Shown here piece after piece: positions 1 to 9,170 of a stretch of DNA of 64,000 nucleotides. The translations under genes and the position numbers were made by a program. Within the stretch, counting starts at the first letter, position 1. Each line of letters begins with the position of its first letter. The DNA comes from JAGLHV01 sp023143305 [NCBI: Clostridia bacterium] (lineage in GTDB: Bacteria; CBDUZB01; JAGLHV01): positions 8,667 to 72,666 of the forward strand of contig DAOVVV010000007.1 in assembly GCA_030637025.1 (NCBI GenBank), in the 5' to 3' direction. Below the pieces are notes generated by a model. The model saw nothing but the letters and a program-made list of their open reading frames with translations, was not told the DNA's origin and did no database searches.

Positions 1-1
1 T

Positions 2-163
2 AAGAGAGTAGAAGAAGCTTTAAGAGTATTGGAAGAATTTTCTAAGTTGATTTCTTGCGGTGCAGGATATAAATTTAAGAGAATGCGTTTTGATATTTAT
101 GAGTTGGAAAAAAAAGTAGTAATTTTATTTTTAGAAAAGAGCCGAAAAAGAAAAAAGTGTTAA
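2..163 (+). CDS. ThiD2-like domain, C-terminal end (partial gene)
   Basis: The frame is open from the window edge and ends at the TAA at 161-163, giving about 53 residues that begin KRVEEALRVLEEFSKL and continue with an MRFDIYELEK segment. This pattern (arginine-rich helix followed by ALRVLEEF and a later R-x-x-hydrophobic-Y-x-LEK helix) matches the ThiD2 domain, a small domain usually found fused to the N-terminus of ThiE and thought to supply HMP-phosphate kinase activity. Here it ends in its own stop codon and overlaps the next gene, thiE, by 7 bases, so the two would be translationally coupled rather than fused. The 5' part lies outside the window. The family call rests on this short tail only. 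Confidence 0.6.
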   Translation, partial: KRVEEALRVLEEFSKLISCGAGYKFKRMRFDIYELEKKVVILFLEKSRKRKKC

Positions 164-789
164 CGGATAAAGTGCTTTACCTTATTACTTGTGTTCCTTC
201 CCCGGGAATAAACTATGAAAAAATGGTCGAAGAAGCGATTATTGGCGGGGTGGAAATTGTTCAGCTTCGGGCTAAGGAATTGAGCAGGAAAGAGTTAATG
301 CGGTTAGCTTGCTCTTTAAGGGAAATTACCTTTAAATATAAAATAATTTTTATTATTAATGATTGGCCGGATGTTGCCCTGGCTTCTCAGGCTGATGGTG
401 TTCATCTGGGGCAGGATGACTTAGAAATAACTTATGTGCGCAAATTGATGGGTGATAAGATAATAGGGGTTTCTACCCATACCCTTGAAGAAGCACGGGC
501 CGCGCAGGAAAAAGGTGCGGATTATATAGGTGTTGGGCCGATTTTTAAAACTGTCACAAAGCCGGATTTGAGACCCGTAGGATTAGATTTAATTGCTGAA
601 ATAAAAAAAGAAATAAAAATACCGTTTTTTTGTCTGGGGGGAATAGACTCAGATAATATTAAGCAAGTTATAGAAATCGGTGGAAGAAGGGTTGCGATAA
701 GTAGTGCTATTTGTAAAGTTCGTAGTTTAGAAGAAGTAGGAAAAACAACGCATAATCTTAAAAAAATGCTTTTAGAATCGAAAAATTAA
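157..789 (+). CDS. thiE: Thiamine-phosphate synthase ThiE
   Basis: A 210-residue TIM-barrel enzyme that joins HMP pyrophosphate and thiazole phosphate to give thiamine phosphate in the cytoplasm. Family motifs are visible in order: VQLRAKELSRKELM near residue 36, IINDWPDVALASQADGVHLGQDDL near 67-90, STHTLEEARAAQEKGADYIGVGPIF near 104-128, and the phosphate-binding CLGGI with the late AISSAI near 159-185. The length is normal for ThiE. It starts with GTG inside the end of the ThiD2-like gene, and its TAA overlaps the ATG of the next gene by one base, so the three look co-translated. The split ThiD2 then ThiE order mirrors the fused ThiD2-ThiE proteins of other bacteria. Confidence 0.93.
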   Translation: MLTDKVLYLITCVPSPGINYEKMVEEAIIGGVEIVQLRAKELSRKELMRLACSLREITFKYKIIFIINDWPDVALASQADGVHLGQDDLEITYVRKLMGDKIIGVSTHTLEEARAAQEKGADYIGVGPIFKTVTKPDLRPVGLDLIAEIKKEIKIPFFCLGGIDSDNIKQVIEIGGRRVAISSAICKVRSLEEVGKTTHNLKKMLLESKN

Positions 790-1262
790 TGTGGAATAAA
801 GGATTATTTTTATTTTTTTATTTTTTATGTGCCCATTTGATGACCGAATTTGTTTTTCATTTTAGGAAACTCTGGGAATGGGAAAAAAAGTCAAGTTGGG
901 GTATTATTTTACATAGTGCTATTTTTGGATTTTTAAGTGTAATTTTATTTTTTCCCTTTTTAAATCGGGGGCTGATGTGGTGGTACATAATATTTTTATC
1001 TTTTATGCATTTTGTTATTGATTTTTTTAAAGTATCTCTTTTACAGGAAAGAAAAGATGCAGATGCAGTAATGATTTTAGATGAATTTAGCCATCTTTTC
1101 TGGATTGGGTTTGTTTCTTTTTTTGGAGCAAAGGAAATTTATGCTCCATGGATGTCTTTAGGAAGAAAATGTGATTTTTATTTTTTCCCGGTTGTTATGT
1201 GTGCAGTAATTATTTTTTTATCGAGGAAGGAAATAAGCCGGCAATTCAGGGGAGAAAAATAA
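789..1262 (+). CDS. DUF3307 family membrane protein
   Basis: A 157-residue integral membrane protein with four or more hydrophobic segments. The features typical of DUF3307 are present: an N-terminal helix with CAHLMTEFVFH, a central HSAIFG, an H-x-x-x-D-F-F-K motif (HFVIDFFK near residues 77-84) and a later LDEFSHLFW, the usual D-E/Q-x-x-H element. The conserved His and Asp residues within membrane helices suggest a metal site or catalytic role, but the function of the family is not established. The start codon overlaps the thiE stop (TAATG), so it is probably translated from the thiamine mRNA, though no link to thiamine is evident. Confidence 0.65.
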   Translation: MWNKGLFLFFYFLCAHLMTEFVFHFRKLWEWEKKSSWGIILHSAIFGFLSVILFFPFLNRGLMWWYIIFLSFMHFVIDFFKVSLLQERKDADAVMILDEFSHLFWIGFVSFFGAKEIYAPWMSLGRKCDFYFFPVVMCAVIIFLSRKEISRQFRGEK

Positions 1263-1370
1263 ATATATTATGAGTTTGTTTTGAGGAGAATTAGACTAAT
1301 TTTTATTTTAGATTATAAATCGTTTGATAAAAGAAACTTGGTCATAAAAAAGTTTTAAGGGAAGGTTTTT

Positions 1371-1703
1371 ATGAGTCAACAAAGAAATATTAAAAAATTT
1401 AGTTTGTATGCGTTTTTAGTATTTGCGATTGGGTTAGGAACCGTAGGTTGCGGAGTCCTTAAAGTTGTGGGTTATGGAACTCTTGCCTGTTTAACACTGG
1501 GAAGCGCGGTCCATACCACCATAAAGTATGAACATAAAGGTACGATTAAAAGAGTTGAGGTGAAGGAAAAGAATACTGTGATTTATTTTGAAGATGATAT
1601 TAGCTATGAAGTTATTGGCCATCCATCTGTGATGCCGGGTTATTTTGTTCACATTGAGAAAATAGAGAACGGTTTTAAAGTAAAAAGCCCGCATATTAAA
1701 TGA
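1371..1703 (+). CDS. Small putative lipoprotein, unknown function
   Basis: A 110-residue protein with a basic N-terminus, a hydrophobic stretch (LYAFLVFAIGLGTVGC) and a lipobox-like GTVGC ending at Cys27, so it is probably a signal-peptidase-II processed lipoprotein. A second small hydrophobic, glycine-rich stretch follows (about residues 29-47). The remainder, from about residue 55, is a short charged beta-rich domain ending VKSPHIK. A good AAGGGAAGG ribosome-binding site lies just before the ATG. I do not recognise the family. It sits alone between DUF3307 and purA. The ORF on the opposite strand at the same place is a shadow. Confidence 0.6.
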   Translation: MSQQRNIKKFSLYAFLVFAIGLGTVGCGVLKVVGYGTLACLTLGSAVHTTIKYEHKGTIKRVEVKEKNTVIYFEDDISYEVIGHPSVMPGYFVHIEKIENGFKVKSPHIK

Positions 1704-1740
1704 TTCAGTTTTATTAATCTGTAAATGAGAGGGAGAAAAA

Positions 1741-3027
1741 ATGTCTAATCTTTGTGTTGTAGGTGCCCAATGGGGAGATGAAGGGAAGGGAAAAGTTATT
1801 CATTTTCTTTCCCGGGAAGCGGAGTATATTTGCCGTTATCAGGGGGGGAATAATGCCGGACATACTGTGGTAATTGGCGAGGATAAATTTGTCTTACATC
1901 TTGTTCCTTCCGGAATAATTTATCCGGGGAAGAAATGTATTATTGGCAATGGAGTAGTAATAAATCCACAGGCTTTGTTGGATGAAATAAAATATTTAGG
2001 GGAAAAAGGAGTTGATGTTACCGGCCGTCTTTTTATTTCTGATATGGCCCATCTTATATTTCCTTACCATTCTATGTTGGATGAAGCAAAAGAAAGAAGA
2101 AAAGGGAAAATAGGGACGACTAAAAGAGGTATCGGTCCTGCTTATATGGATAAGGTCGACCGGGTAGGGATTAGGGTTTGTGATCTGATGGATAAGGATA
2201 TTTTTGCTCATAAATTAAAAGATACCCTTACTATGCGTAACGCCCTTTTAGAAAAAGTTTATCAAAGGCCGGGATTGAAATATAAAGATTTATATCTTAA
2301 ATACTGTGACTATGCTGAGCAATTACGTCCTTATGTTACTAATACCAGTATTATGGTTAACGAAGTAATGAAAAAAAACAAAAAAGTTCTTTTGGAAGGG
2401 GCACAGGGAGTATTGTTGGATGTGGACTTTGGGACTTACCCTTATGTGACTTCGTCAAATCCTTCCGCTGGCGGTGCGTGTGTAGGTTTAGGTATAGGTC
2501 CGAATAAAATAGATAAAATCTTAGGAATAATAAAGGCATATGTTACCAGAGTGGGGGATGGTCCTTTTCCTACCCGTTTAACATCTTCATTAGAGGAAAA
2601 AATACGGGAAAAAGGAGCAGAATATGGGGCTACGACCAAGCGGCCCCGCAGAGTAGGTTGGTTTGATGCCGTGATGGTCAAACATTCGGTAAGGGTAAGT
2701 GGTATTGATTCACTGGCAGTAATGAAATTAGACGTGTTGGATGATTTAGATAAAATAAAAATATGTACCGGTTATAAATATAAAAATAAAATAATTAATG
2801 AATACCCGAGTCAGACTGTTATTTTAGAGGAATGTAAGCCTTGTTATGAAGAGTGGGAAGGGTGGAAGACTTCTACCGTAAAGATAAAAAAATATCAGGA
2901 TTTACCTTCGAAAGCAAAAAAATATTTATCCCGGATAAAACAATTAGCAGGAGTGCCTCTTTCTTTAATTTCCGTAGGTGCGGATAAAGATGCGACCATT
3001 CTGTTAAATAAAAATTTTTTTAAATAG
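1741..3027 (+). CDS. purA: Adenylosuccinate synthetase PurA
   Basis: A 428-residue enzyme that condenses IMP and aspartate using GTP, the first committed step from IMP to AMP. The GTP/IMP site is clear: GAQWGDEGKGK at residues 8-18, GGNNAGHTV near 37-45, GIGPAYMDK near 130, LLEGAQG near 218-224, the SSNPSAGG loop, and RVGDGPFPT near 271. The length is canonical and the start is preceded by GAGGGAG. It is followed, after a strong terminator, by purB, which acts in the same branch, so the two purine genes are adjacent but probably separately transcribed. Confidence 0.97.
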   Translation: MSNLCVVGAQWGDEGKGKVIHFLSREAEYICRYQGGNNAGHTVVIGEDKFVLHLVPSGIIYPGKKCIIGNGVVINPQALLDEIKYLGEKGVDVTGRLFISDMAHLIFPYHSMLDEAKERRKGKIGTTKRGIGPAYMDKVDRVGIRVCDLMDKDIFAHKLKDTLTMRNALLEKVYQRPGLKYKDLYLKYCDYAEQLRPYVTNTSIMVNEVMKKNKKVLLEGAQGVLLDVDFGTYPYVTSSNPSAGGACVGLGIGPNKIDKILGIIKAYVTRVGDGPFPTRLTSSLEEKIREKGAEYGATTKRPRRVGWFDAVMVKHSVRVSGIDSLAVMKLDVLDDLDKIKICTGYKYKNKIINEYPSQTVILEECKPCYEEWEGWKTSTVKIKKYQDLPSKAKKYLSRIKQLAGVPLSLISVGADKDATILLNKNFFK

Positions 3028-3070
3028 AGTATTAAGGCCTTAGCAGTGTTAGAAATAGAATAAAATCACA

Positions 3071-3114
3071 AAAATTCTAAACCGTCTCCGGAGGAACTTT
3101 AGAATTTGTTTTTT
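3071..3114 (+). terminator. Rho-independent terminator after purA
   Basis: A perfect 10-bp stem (AAATTCTAAA at 3072-3081 with TTTAGAATTT at 3098-3107) encloses a 16-base loop that contains the small palindrome CTCCGGAG, followed by GTTTTTTG. This is a convincing intrinsic terminator for purA, although the stem is A+T rich. Confidence 0.75.
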
Positions 3115-3209
3115 GTTCATAGCTGTTGACTATTGGTTATTCTTTGTTTTGTTTGTGATTTATAACTATTTGTTGTAGTCTATACTAAGCATTTGGTGGA
3201 GGAGGATAT

Positions 3210-4505
3210 ATGATTTCTCGGTATGCATTACCGGAAATGGAGCGTATTTGGGCGGAAGAAAACCGGTTTGAAAAGATGTTAGAGGTGGAAATAGCTGTTT
3301 GTCAGGCTATGGCCGATTTAGGTGAAATTCCGGTAGAAATAGTCCTGGAGATAAAGAGAAAGGCGAAAATTGATGTACAGAGAATAGGAGAAATAGAAAA
3401 GGAGACACATCATGATGTAATTGCTTTTTTAAATTCCATTACTGAAAGTGTGGGAAAAGATGCATCGAGATTTATTCATCAGGGATTGACTTCTTCCGAT
3501 GTCTTAGATACGGCATTGGCTTTACAAATGAAAGAATCGGCAGAAAAAATTTGTTTGGACTTAAAAAAATTGGCTGTTGTTTTAAAGAAAAAGGCTTTAG
3601 AGTATAAGATGGTCCCGATGATAGGTAGAACGCATGGAGTACATGCTGAGCCGATTACTTTCGGTTTAAAACTTGCTCTGTGGTATGAAGAGATATTAAG
3701 GAACTTAGAACGTATAAATAGAGCTAAAAAAGTTATTGCTGTGGGAAAAATTTCCGGGGCGGTAGGTACTTATGCGCATATTAGTCTTCAATGGGAAGAG
3801 TTGGTTTGTAAGAAATTAGGTTTAAAGATAGAACCGGTTTCCAATCAAATTACTCAACGTGATCGGCATGCCGAGTTTATGTCGGCAATAGCTATTACAG
3901 CTTGCTCTTTGGAAAAATTTGCCGGGGAGATAAGAAGTTTACAAAGAACTGAAATTCTGGAGTTAGAAGAGCCTTTTATGCCGGGACAAAAGGGTTCTTC
4001 GGCAATGCCCCACAAACGAAATCCTATAAAATGTGAACAAATTTGTGGATTAGCCCGTATAATAAGGGGAAATCTTCATGCTTCTTTAGAAAATATTGCT
4101 TTATGGAATGAACGGGATATTTCTCATTCTTCGGTAGAGCGAATAATTCTTCCTGATAGTACTATCCTTATAGATTATTTGCTACAGAAATTTACCTGGA
4201 TTATGGAGGGAATATTAGTTTATCCCCGTAATATGTTGAAAAATATAAATCTTACCGGGGGATTAATCTTTTCCCAGAGGGTCTTTTTGGCTTTAGTAGA
4301 TAAAGGGTTAAGCCGGGAACGTGCTTATGAATTAATTCAAAAAAAAGCGATGCAGGCCTGGAAGAAAAAAGGTGATTTCAAGAGCTTAATATTAAAAGAT
4401 CCGGAGATTAAAAAACATTTAAACAAGGATGAAATAAAAAAATGTTTTAATATTGAGTGGTTTTTGCGTAATGTTGATAAAATTTTTAAACGGATAAACT
4501 TATAA
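3210..4505 (+). CDS. purB: Adenylosuccinate lyase PurB
   Basis: A 431-residue lyase of the fumarase/aspartase superfamily that acts twice in purine synthesis, on SAICAR and on adenylosuccinate. The superfamily signature GSSAMPHKRNP appears near residues 262-272, together with the TSSDVLDTA segment near 93 and the GRTHGVHAEP segment near 141. The start is preceded by GGAGGAGG at a good distance. The size and motif order are those of the shorter bacterial PurB type. It lies directly after purA and before the ribosomal rplU promoter. Confidence 0.97.
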   Translation: MISRYALPEMERIWAEENRFEKMLEVEIAVCQAMADLGEIPVEIVLEIKRKAKIDVQRIGEIEKETHHDVIAFLNSITESVGKDASRFIHQGLTSSDVLDTALALQMKESAEKICLDLKKLAVVLKKKALEYKMVPMIGRTHGVHAEPITFGLKLALWYEEILRNLERINRAKKVIAVGKISGAVGTYAHISLQWEELVCKKLGLKIEPVSNQITQRDRHAEFMSAIAITACSLEKFAGEIRSLQRTEILELEEPFMPGQKGSSAMPHKRNPIKCEQICGLARIIRGNLHASLENIALWNERDISHSSVERIILPDSTILIDYLLQKFTWIMEGILVYPRNMLKNINLTGGLIFSQRVFLALVDKGLSRERAYELIQKKAMQAWKKKGDFKSLILKDPEIKKHLNKDEIKKCFNIEWFLRNVDKIFKRINL

Positions 4506-4533
4506 AAAGGGATAAATAAAAAGGCTTTTTGTC

Positions 4534-4563
4534 TTGACAAGACGAAAGGAAATGTGGTATGCT
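4534..4563 (+). promoter_or_regulatory. Sigma-70-type promoter for rplU-rpmA
   Basis: A perfect -35 TTGACA at 4534-4539, an 18-bp spacer and -10 TATGCT at 4558-4563 lie about 30 bases before the rplU start, as expected for a strong ribosomal-protein promoter. Confidence 0.7.
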
Positions 4564-4594
4564 AATTGTTTCAATCTTAAGGGAGGGATAAATT

Positions 4595-4909
4595 ATGTAT
4601 GCAGTAATTGAAAGTGGAGGAAAGCAATATAAAGTTAAAGAAGGCGAAAAGATAATAGTAGAGAAAATAGATGTTCCGGTAGGCAATGAAATACAACTGG
4701 ATAAAGTACTATTAGCGTCCAAAGAAAACGAAGCGTTGCTGGATAAATCTGCTCTGGAAAAAGTTAAGGTGGTAGGGGCAGTTATCAAGCAGGGCAAAGG
4801 TAAAAAGATAATCGTTTTTAAGAAAAAGAGAAGAAAAGATTATAAAAAAACTAAAGGACACCGTCAGTATTATACTCAAATAGAAATAAAACAAATAATA
4901 ATTAATTAA
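4595..4909 (+). CDS. rplU: 50S ribosomal protein L21
   Basis: A 104-residue protein with the full L21 pattern: the start MYAVIESGGKQYKV, then KVVGAVIKQGKGKKIIVFKKKRRK, and the C-terminal KGHRQYYTQIEI. It binds 23S rRNA in the large subunit. A GGGAGGG ribosome-binding site precedes the ATG, and the leader starts from a near-consensus promoter. The downstream order rplU, rpmA, obgE is one of the most conserved bacterial gene strings. Confidence 0.97.
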   Translation: MYAVIESGGKQYKVKEGEKIIVEKIDVPVGNEIQLDKVLLASKENEALLDKSALEKVKVVGAVIKQGKGKKIIVFKKKRRKDYKKTKGHRQYYTQIEIKQIIIN

Positions 4910-5006
4910 GCAGGATTTATTTAAATTTACCGATTAATTTTCGGTTTACAAATTCGATTATTATAATTCTAATTAGGGCCGGGATAAAAAGGAGGAGATA
5001 CGAAAA

Positions 5007-5264
5007 ATGGCACATAAAAAAGGTCAAGGCAGTAGTTCTAATGGCCGGGATAGTTGCGGAAAAAGATTGGGTGTGAAGAGATTTGGGGGGCAGGTTGTCA
5101 CTGCCGGCAGTATCTTAGTTCGTCAGCGAGGAAGAAAATTTAAACCGGGCAGGAATGTAGGCATTGGTTCGGATGATACTCTTTTTTCTAAAATCCAGGG
5201 AACAGTGGCTTTTGAACGAATAGACCGTAAGCACAGGAAGATAAGTGTATATCCTTTGAATTAA
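5007..5264 (+). CDS. rpmA: 50S ribosomal protein L27
   Basis: An 85-residue protein with [16 protein letters not shown] at the start and [15 protein letters not shown] plus [13 protein letters not shown] in the middle. Its N-terminal tail reaches the peptidyl-transferase centre. The tail begins directly with MAHKKG, so there is no cleavable N-terminal extension of the kind found in Firmicutes L27. An AAGGAGGAG ribosome-binding site lies just upstream. About 100 bases separate it from rplU, with no evident terminator. Confidence 0.97.
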   Translation: MAHKKGQGSSSNGRDSCGKRLGVKRFGGQVVTAGSILVRQRGRKFKPGRNVGIGSDDTLFSKIQGTVAFERIDRKHRKISVYPLN

Positions 5265-5585
5265 GCAATAAAACACGAGATTTATAAAAAATTTATAATA
5301 AGTATTTTAATAACAATGGGAAACAGTTGATTATGGTGATAGAACTTCAAAAAGAAATATTGTTTTGAATTTTTAAACACTGTAACCAAGCGTTTCTCAT
5401 TTTTTTTAAAGGTTATTGTTTTTGGTTATGGGGGAGTAATGTGTATTTGGAGTGCATTGTTCAAAACAGATTTTGTTTTTAATTTTCTGTTTTAGATTTA
5501 CTGTCTTTTTTATATTATTTAACATTATTTAAGAAAGAATTTTATTTGCGTTCATTAATTGATTATAAGGGGAAGAAAAAATATA
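5265..5585. other. Intergenic gap rpmA-obgE, nothing recognised
   Basis: About 320 A+T-rich bases without a convincing ORF, hairpin with T-run or consensus promoter. I see nothing to annotate beyond the AAGGGGA ribosome-binding site of obgE near 5568-5573. Confidence 0.4.
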
Positions 5586-6863
5586 ATGTTTATTGATCTG
5601 GCAAAAATTTATGTTCAGGCAGGAAATGGCGGAAATGGATGTATGAGTTTTCGCAGGGAGAAATATGTTCCTTTAGGTGGACCTGATGGAGGAGGGGGAG
5701 GTAAAGGGGGAGATATTATTATTAAGGCTAATAAGAGGTTAAAAACTCTTCTGGATTTAAGGAGGCATCCTCATTATCGGGCAGAAAATGGCAAGCACGG
5801 CCAGGGAAAAAAGAAACAAGGAAAAAAGGGAAATGATAAGGTTATTATGGTCCCCTGCGGAACCATGGTTTATAAAATAAATGCTTCCTCTTCAGAGAAA
5901 ATAAAAGAAAAAAAAGAATTGATTACTGATTTGGTTGAGGATAAAAAAGAAATAAAAATAGTTATCGGTGGCCGTGGAGGAAGAGGAAATGCAAGTTTTA
6001 AAACAGCGAAAAATGTTGCCCCCCATTTTGCGGAAAAGGGAGCATCAGGGGATAAAAGCATATTAAAGTTAGAGTTAAAACTCATTGCCGATGTGGGACT
6101 GGTCGGTTATCCTAATGCGGGTAAATCTACATTTTTATCAGTAGTTTCCTCTGCTCATCCTAAAATTGCTGATTATCCGTTTACTACTTTATTTCCCAAC
6201 TTAGGGATGGTAAAAATAGGAGACGAAAGTTTTATTTTTGCTGATATTCCCGGATTAATTGAGGGGGCGCATTCAGGGATAGGGTTGGGAGATAGTTTTT
6301 TACGGCATATTGAACGAACGCGTATTTTACTTCATATGGTAGACCTTTCCGGATTTCAGGATAAATCACCGGAGGAAATATTTAAAATTACCAATAAAGA
6401 GATAAAATTATACAGCAAGAAGCTTTCAAGAAAAAAACAAATAATTGTCGCCAATAAAATGGATTTACCGCAGGCAAAAAAGGCATTAAAAGCGTTCAAG
6501 AAAAAATTACCCGGCTTTAAGATTTTCCCGATTTCCGCTGTTACCAAAGAAGGGATGGAGGATTTATTATATGAAACAGGGAAAGCGGTAAAAAAGATAG
6601 AAATTCCAAAAGAAGAGGTTGTACCGGTAAAATATGTTTATGAGCCGGAGTTTAAAATAGAAAAGAGAACAGGTGTTTTTATAGTTTATGGTAAAAAAGT
6701 AGAAACTTTAATTGAGATGACCGATATAACTAATGATGAAGCTGTGGGAAGATTGCAAAGGATTTTTAAAAAAATGGGTGTGGAAGAAGCTCTTAAAAAA
6801 AAGGGAGTTAAAGACGGAGATGGTGTTAAAATAGGGGATTATGAATTTATTTATGAAGAATAA
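5586..6863 (+). CDS. obgE: GTPase Obg/CgtA
   Basis: A 425-residue ribosome-associated GTPase involved in 50S assembly and stress signalling. The glycine-rich Obg fold opens with FIDLAKIYVQAGNGGNG. The G domain shows G1 GYPNAGKST near 179, G3 DIPGLIEGAHSG near 220, G4 NKMD near 293 and G5 ISAV near 320. The C-terminal OCT domain is present and ends in a short acidic tail (YEFIYEE). I chose the ATG at 5586 because AAGGGGA lies 12 bases before it and homologues begin MFIDLAK. The longer reading from TTG at 5559 adds nine residues with no homology. Confidence 0.95.
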   Translation: MFIDLAKIYVQAGNGGNGCMSFRREKYVPLGGPDGGGGGKGGDIIIKANKRLKTLLDLRRHPHYRAENGKHGQGKKKQGKKGNDKVIMVPCGTMVYKINASSSEKIKEKKELITDLVEDKKEIKIVIGGRGGRGNASFKTAKNVAPHFAEKGASGDKSILKLELKLIADVGLVGYPNAGKSTFLSVVSSAHPKIADYPFTTLFPNLGMVKIGDESFIFADIPGLIEGAHSGIGLGDSFLRHIERTRILLHMVDLSGFQDKSPEEIFKITNKEIKLYSKKLSRKKQIIVANKMDLPQAKKALKAFKKKLPGFKIFPISAVTKEGMEDLLYETGKAVKKIEIPKEEVVPVKYVYEPEFKIEKRTGVFIVYGKKVETLIEMTDITNDEAVGRLQRIFKKMGVEEALKKKGVKDGDGVKIGDYEFIYEE

Positions 6864-7036
6864 ATTATAGATTTTGAGATGATTGTAAATAATGCGGGGA
6901 AAAAGTATTAATGTTTATATTTAATTAAGTTATTCCGGATTATTTACGGAAAAACAGAAATAGAGACAAAAGCATAAAAAGGTGTCAACTATTTTAGAAT
7001 AAGACAAGATGAAGTATTGTTGCGGAGGGTAATTAG

Positions 7037-8140
7037 TTGAAATCAAGACGGATAATATTAAAGATAGGAACAGGTGTTTTAATTACACCGGAAGGAATAT
7101 TTAATAAAAATCATATTAGCAAAATAGTAAATGATATAGCAGCAGCACATAAAAGGGGAGAAGAAGTTGTTTTAATTAGTTCAGGGGCGATTACGGCAGG
7201 GATAAATAAATTAAAGTGGAAAGGTAGGTCTCTAAGCCTTCGGGAAAAACAGGCAGCTGCTGCTGTTGGTCAGAGTCAATTGATGAACCTTTATGAAGAG
7301 ATATTTAGAAAGGTGAATTGTTTAACGGCTCAGATTTTATTGACCGCTGATGATTTAAGTAATCGTCAGCGATATTTAAATGTGCGTAATACTTTGTTTA
7401 CGCTTTTAAAACATAAAGTAATTCCGATAATTAACGAGAATGATAGTGTTGCGGTAGAAGAAATAAAGTTTGGGGATAATGATACTTTATCTGCTCTGGT
7501 ATCCAGCAAAATGGATGCTGATTTTTTAATTCTTTTAACCAATGTGGAGGGGTTTTTTACCGGTGATCCCCGAAAAGACAAAAAAGCTCAATTAATTAAA
7601 GAAATAAATGAAATATCTTCTTGTTTACAAAAGAAGGCACAGGGATCCGGGGATTGGCGTAGTACCGGAGGAATGCAAACAAAATTAGAAGCAGCAAAAA
7701 TTGCTATTGCCAGTGGGGTGACTACTTTTATTGTAAATGGACTGAAAGAAGGAGTAATTACTAAAATACTGGATGGAGAAAATCCGGGAACAAAATTTTT
7801 ATCTAAGAAAGTTAAAATAGCAGGGAAAAAGAGATGGATTGCCTTTGGTGCTCGGATGAAAGGGAAAATAATGGTAGATGAAGGAGCGAAAGAAGCGTTA
7901 GTGGTTAAAGGTAAAAGTCTTTTACCTTCAGGTGTTAAAAAAACAGAAGGGGAATTCGGAATAGGAGATGGTGTTAGTATAGTAGATTTAAGCGGTCATG
8001 AATTTGCCCGGGGATTGAGTTTTTATTCTTCCGGGGAAATTAAACGAATAAAAGGGAAGTTAACCAAAGAAATAAAACATATTCTGGGATATAAGGATTA
8101 TGATGAAGTAATTCATCGTGATAATTTAGTAGTTTTGTAG
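7037..8140 (+). CDS. proB: Glutamate 5-kinase ProB with PUA domain
   Basis: A 367-residue enzyme that phosphorylates glutamate in the first step of proline synthesis. The amino-acid kinase domain (about 1-255) shows LKIGTGVL at the start, SSGAITAG near 49, NENDSVAVEEIKFGDNDTLSA near 133 and GGMQTKLEAAKIA near 211. The C-terminal part (about 275-355) is a PUA domain, as in standard ProB. Translation starts at TTG 7037, supported by GGAGGGT eight bases upstream. The usual partner proA is not adjacent; the next gene is an unrelated epimerase. Confidence 0.95.
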   Translation: MKSRRIILKIGTGVLITPEGIFNKNHISKIVNDIAAAHKRGEEVVLISSGAITAGINKLKWKGRSLSLREKQAAAAVGQSQLMNLYEEIFRKVNCLTAQILLTADDLSNRQRYLNVRNTLFTLLKHKVIPIINENDSVAVEEIKFGDNDTLSALVSSKMDADFLILLTNVEGFFTGDPRKDKKAQLIKEINEISSCLQKKAQGSGDWRSTGGMQTKLEAAKIAIASGVTTFIVNGLKEGVITKILDGENPGTKFLSKKVKIAGKKRWIAFGARMKGKIMVDEGAKEALVVKGKSLLPSGVKKTEGEFGIGDGVSIVDLSGHEFARGLSFYSSGEIKRIKGKLTKEIKHILGYKDYDEVIHRDNLVVL

Positions 8141-8186
8141 ATAAAAATATTTTGATTTTTTAAATTTAAAGGAAAAATTACAAAAA

Positions 8187-9170
8187 GTGAAAGTATTAGT
8201 AACCGGAGCAAATGGATTTATCGGCAGTCATTTAGTCGAAGCGCTTATTCAAAAAGGATATAAAGTAAAGTGTTTAGTAAGAAAAACAAGTGATTTGAAA
8301 TGGCTGGACAGGGAGAAAGTAAAACTTGTTTACGGTGATATTACTCAAAAAGAAAGTTTATTTACAGCTGTAGAAGGGGTGGACTATATTTATCATACAG
8401 CTGGTATTGTCAGAGCAGTAGACCGGAAAAAATATTATTTGGTTAATCAATACGGGACACGAAATTTAATTCAGGTTTGTGCTCAGGTAAATTTTAATTT
8501 AAAAAAATTTGTGTACTTAAGCAGCCAGGCAGCCAGCGGTCCTGCGGATAAAGCAGATAAATTATTAAAAGAAGAAGACTGTCCCCACCCGATAACCGAT
8601 TATGGGAAGAGTAAACTAAAAGGGGAAGAGGAAATTATAAATTTTAAAGGCAAAGTGCCTTTTGTAATATTGCGCCCTTGCTCAGTTTACGGTCCGCGGG
8701 AAAAAGATATTTATGTTTATTTTAAAATGGCTAAATGGGGAATTGTCCCTGTTTTAGGGAGAGAAGAAAAATATATAAATCTTTGTTATATTAAAGATTT
8801 AGTATCGGGCAGTATTCTGGCAGCAGAAAAAGAAAAAAGCCGGGGAAAAATTTATTTTATAGGTGATGGGCAAATATATTCCTGGACCCAAATCGGGAAA
8901 ACAATTAATGAAGTATTCCGGGTAAGAGCACGAAAAATCGTAATTCCGGAAAAATTATTAAACGTTGTTTCTTTTTTTAACGAAGGAATATCTTCAATAA
9001 CACAAAAACCCACAGTAGTTAATAACCAGAAAGTTTTAGAAATGAAACAAAAATATTGGCTTTTTGATATCTCACAAATTAAAGAAGATTTGAATTTTTC
9101 ACCTAAAATTCCTTTATGCAGAGGAGTAAAACTTAGTGTTGATTGGTATCGTCAAAATCATTGGTTATAA
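8187..9170 (+). CDS. NAD-dependent epimerase/dehydratase family protein
   Basis: A 327-residue extended short-chain dehydrogenase. The Rossmann motif GANGFIGSHLVEAL sits at residues 7-20, LSSQAA in the position of the catalytic Ser/Thr, and YGKSK (Y-x-x-x-K) near 141-145; the nearby LRPCSVYGPRE is typical of nucleotide-sugar epimerases and dihydroflavonol-reductase-like proteins. The substrate cannot be read from the sequence. It starts with GTG at 8187 with a weak AAAGGA upstream. A sugar-nucleotide or 3-beta-hydroxysteroid-like role is possible, but neighbours give no help. Confidence 0.85.
   Translation: MKVLVTGANGFIGSHLVEALIQKGYKVKCLVRKTSDLKWLDREKVKLVYGDITQKESLFTAVEGVDYIYHTAGIVRAVDRKKYYLVNQYGTRNLIQVCAQVNFNLKKFVYLSSQAASGPADKADKLLKEEDCPHPITDYGKSKLKGEEEIINFKGKVPFVILRPCSVYGPREKDIYVYFKMAKWGIVPVLGREEKYINLCYIKDLVSGSILAAEKEKSRGKIYFIGDGQIYSWTQIGKTINEVFRVRARKIVIPEKLLNVVSFFNEGISSITQKPTVVNNQKVLEMKQKYWLFDISQIKEDLNFSPKIPLCRGVKLSVDWYRQNHWL

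Noticed and set aside
5559-5585. Longer N-terminus of Obg from TTG at 5559
   Set aside because: The nine extra residues have no family similarity, and the ribosome-binding site is placed for the ATG at 5586.
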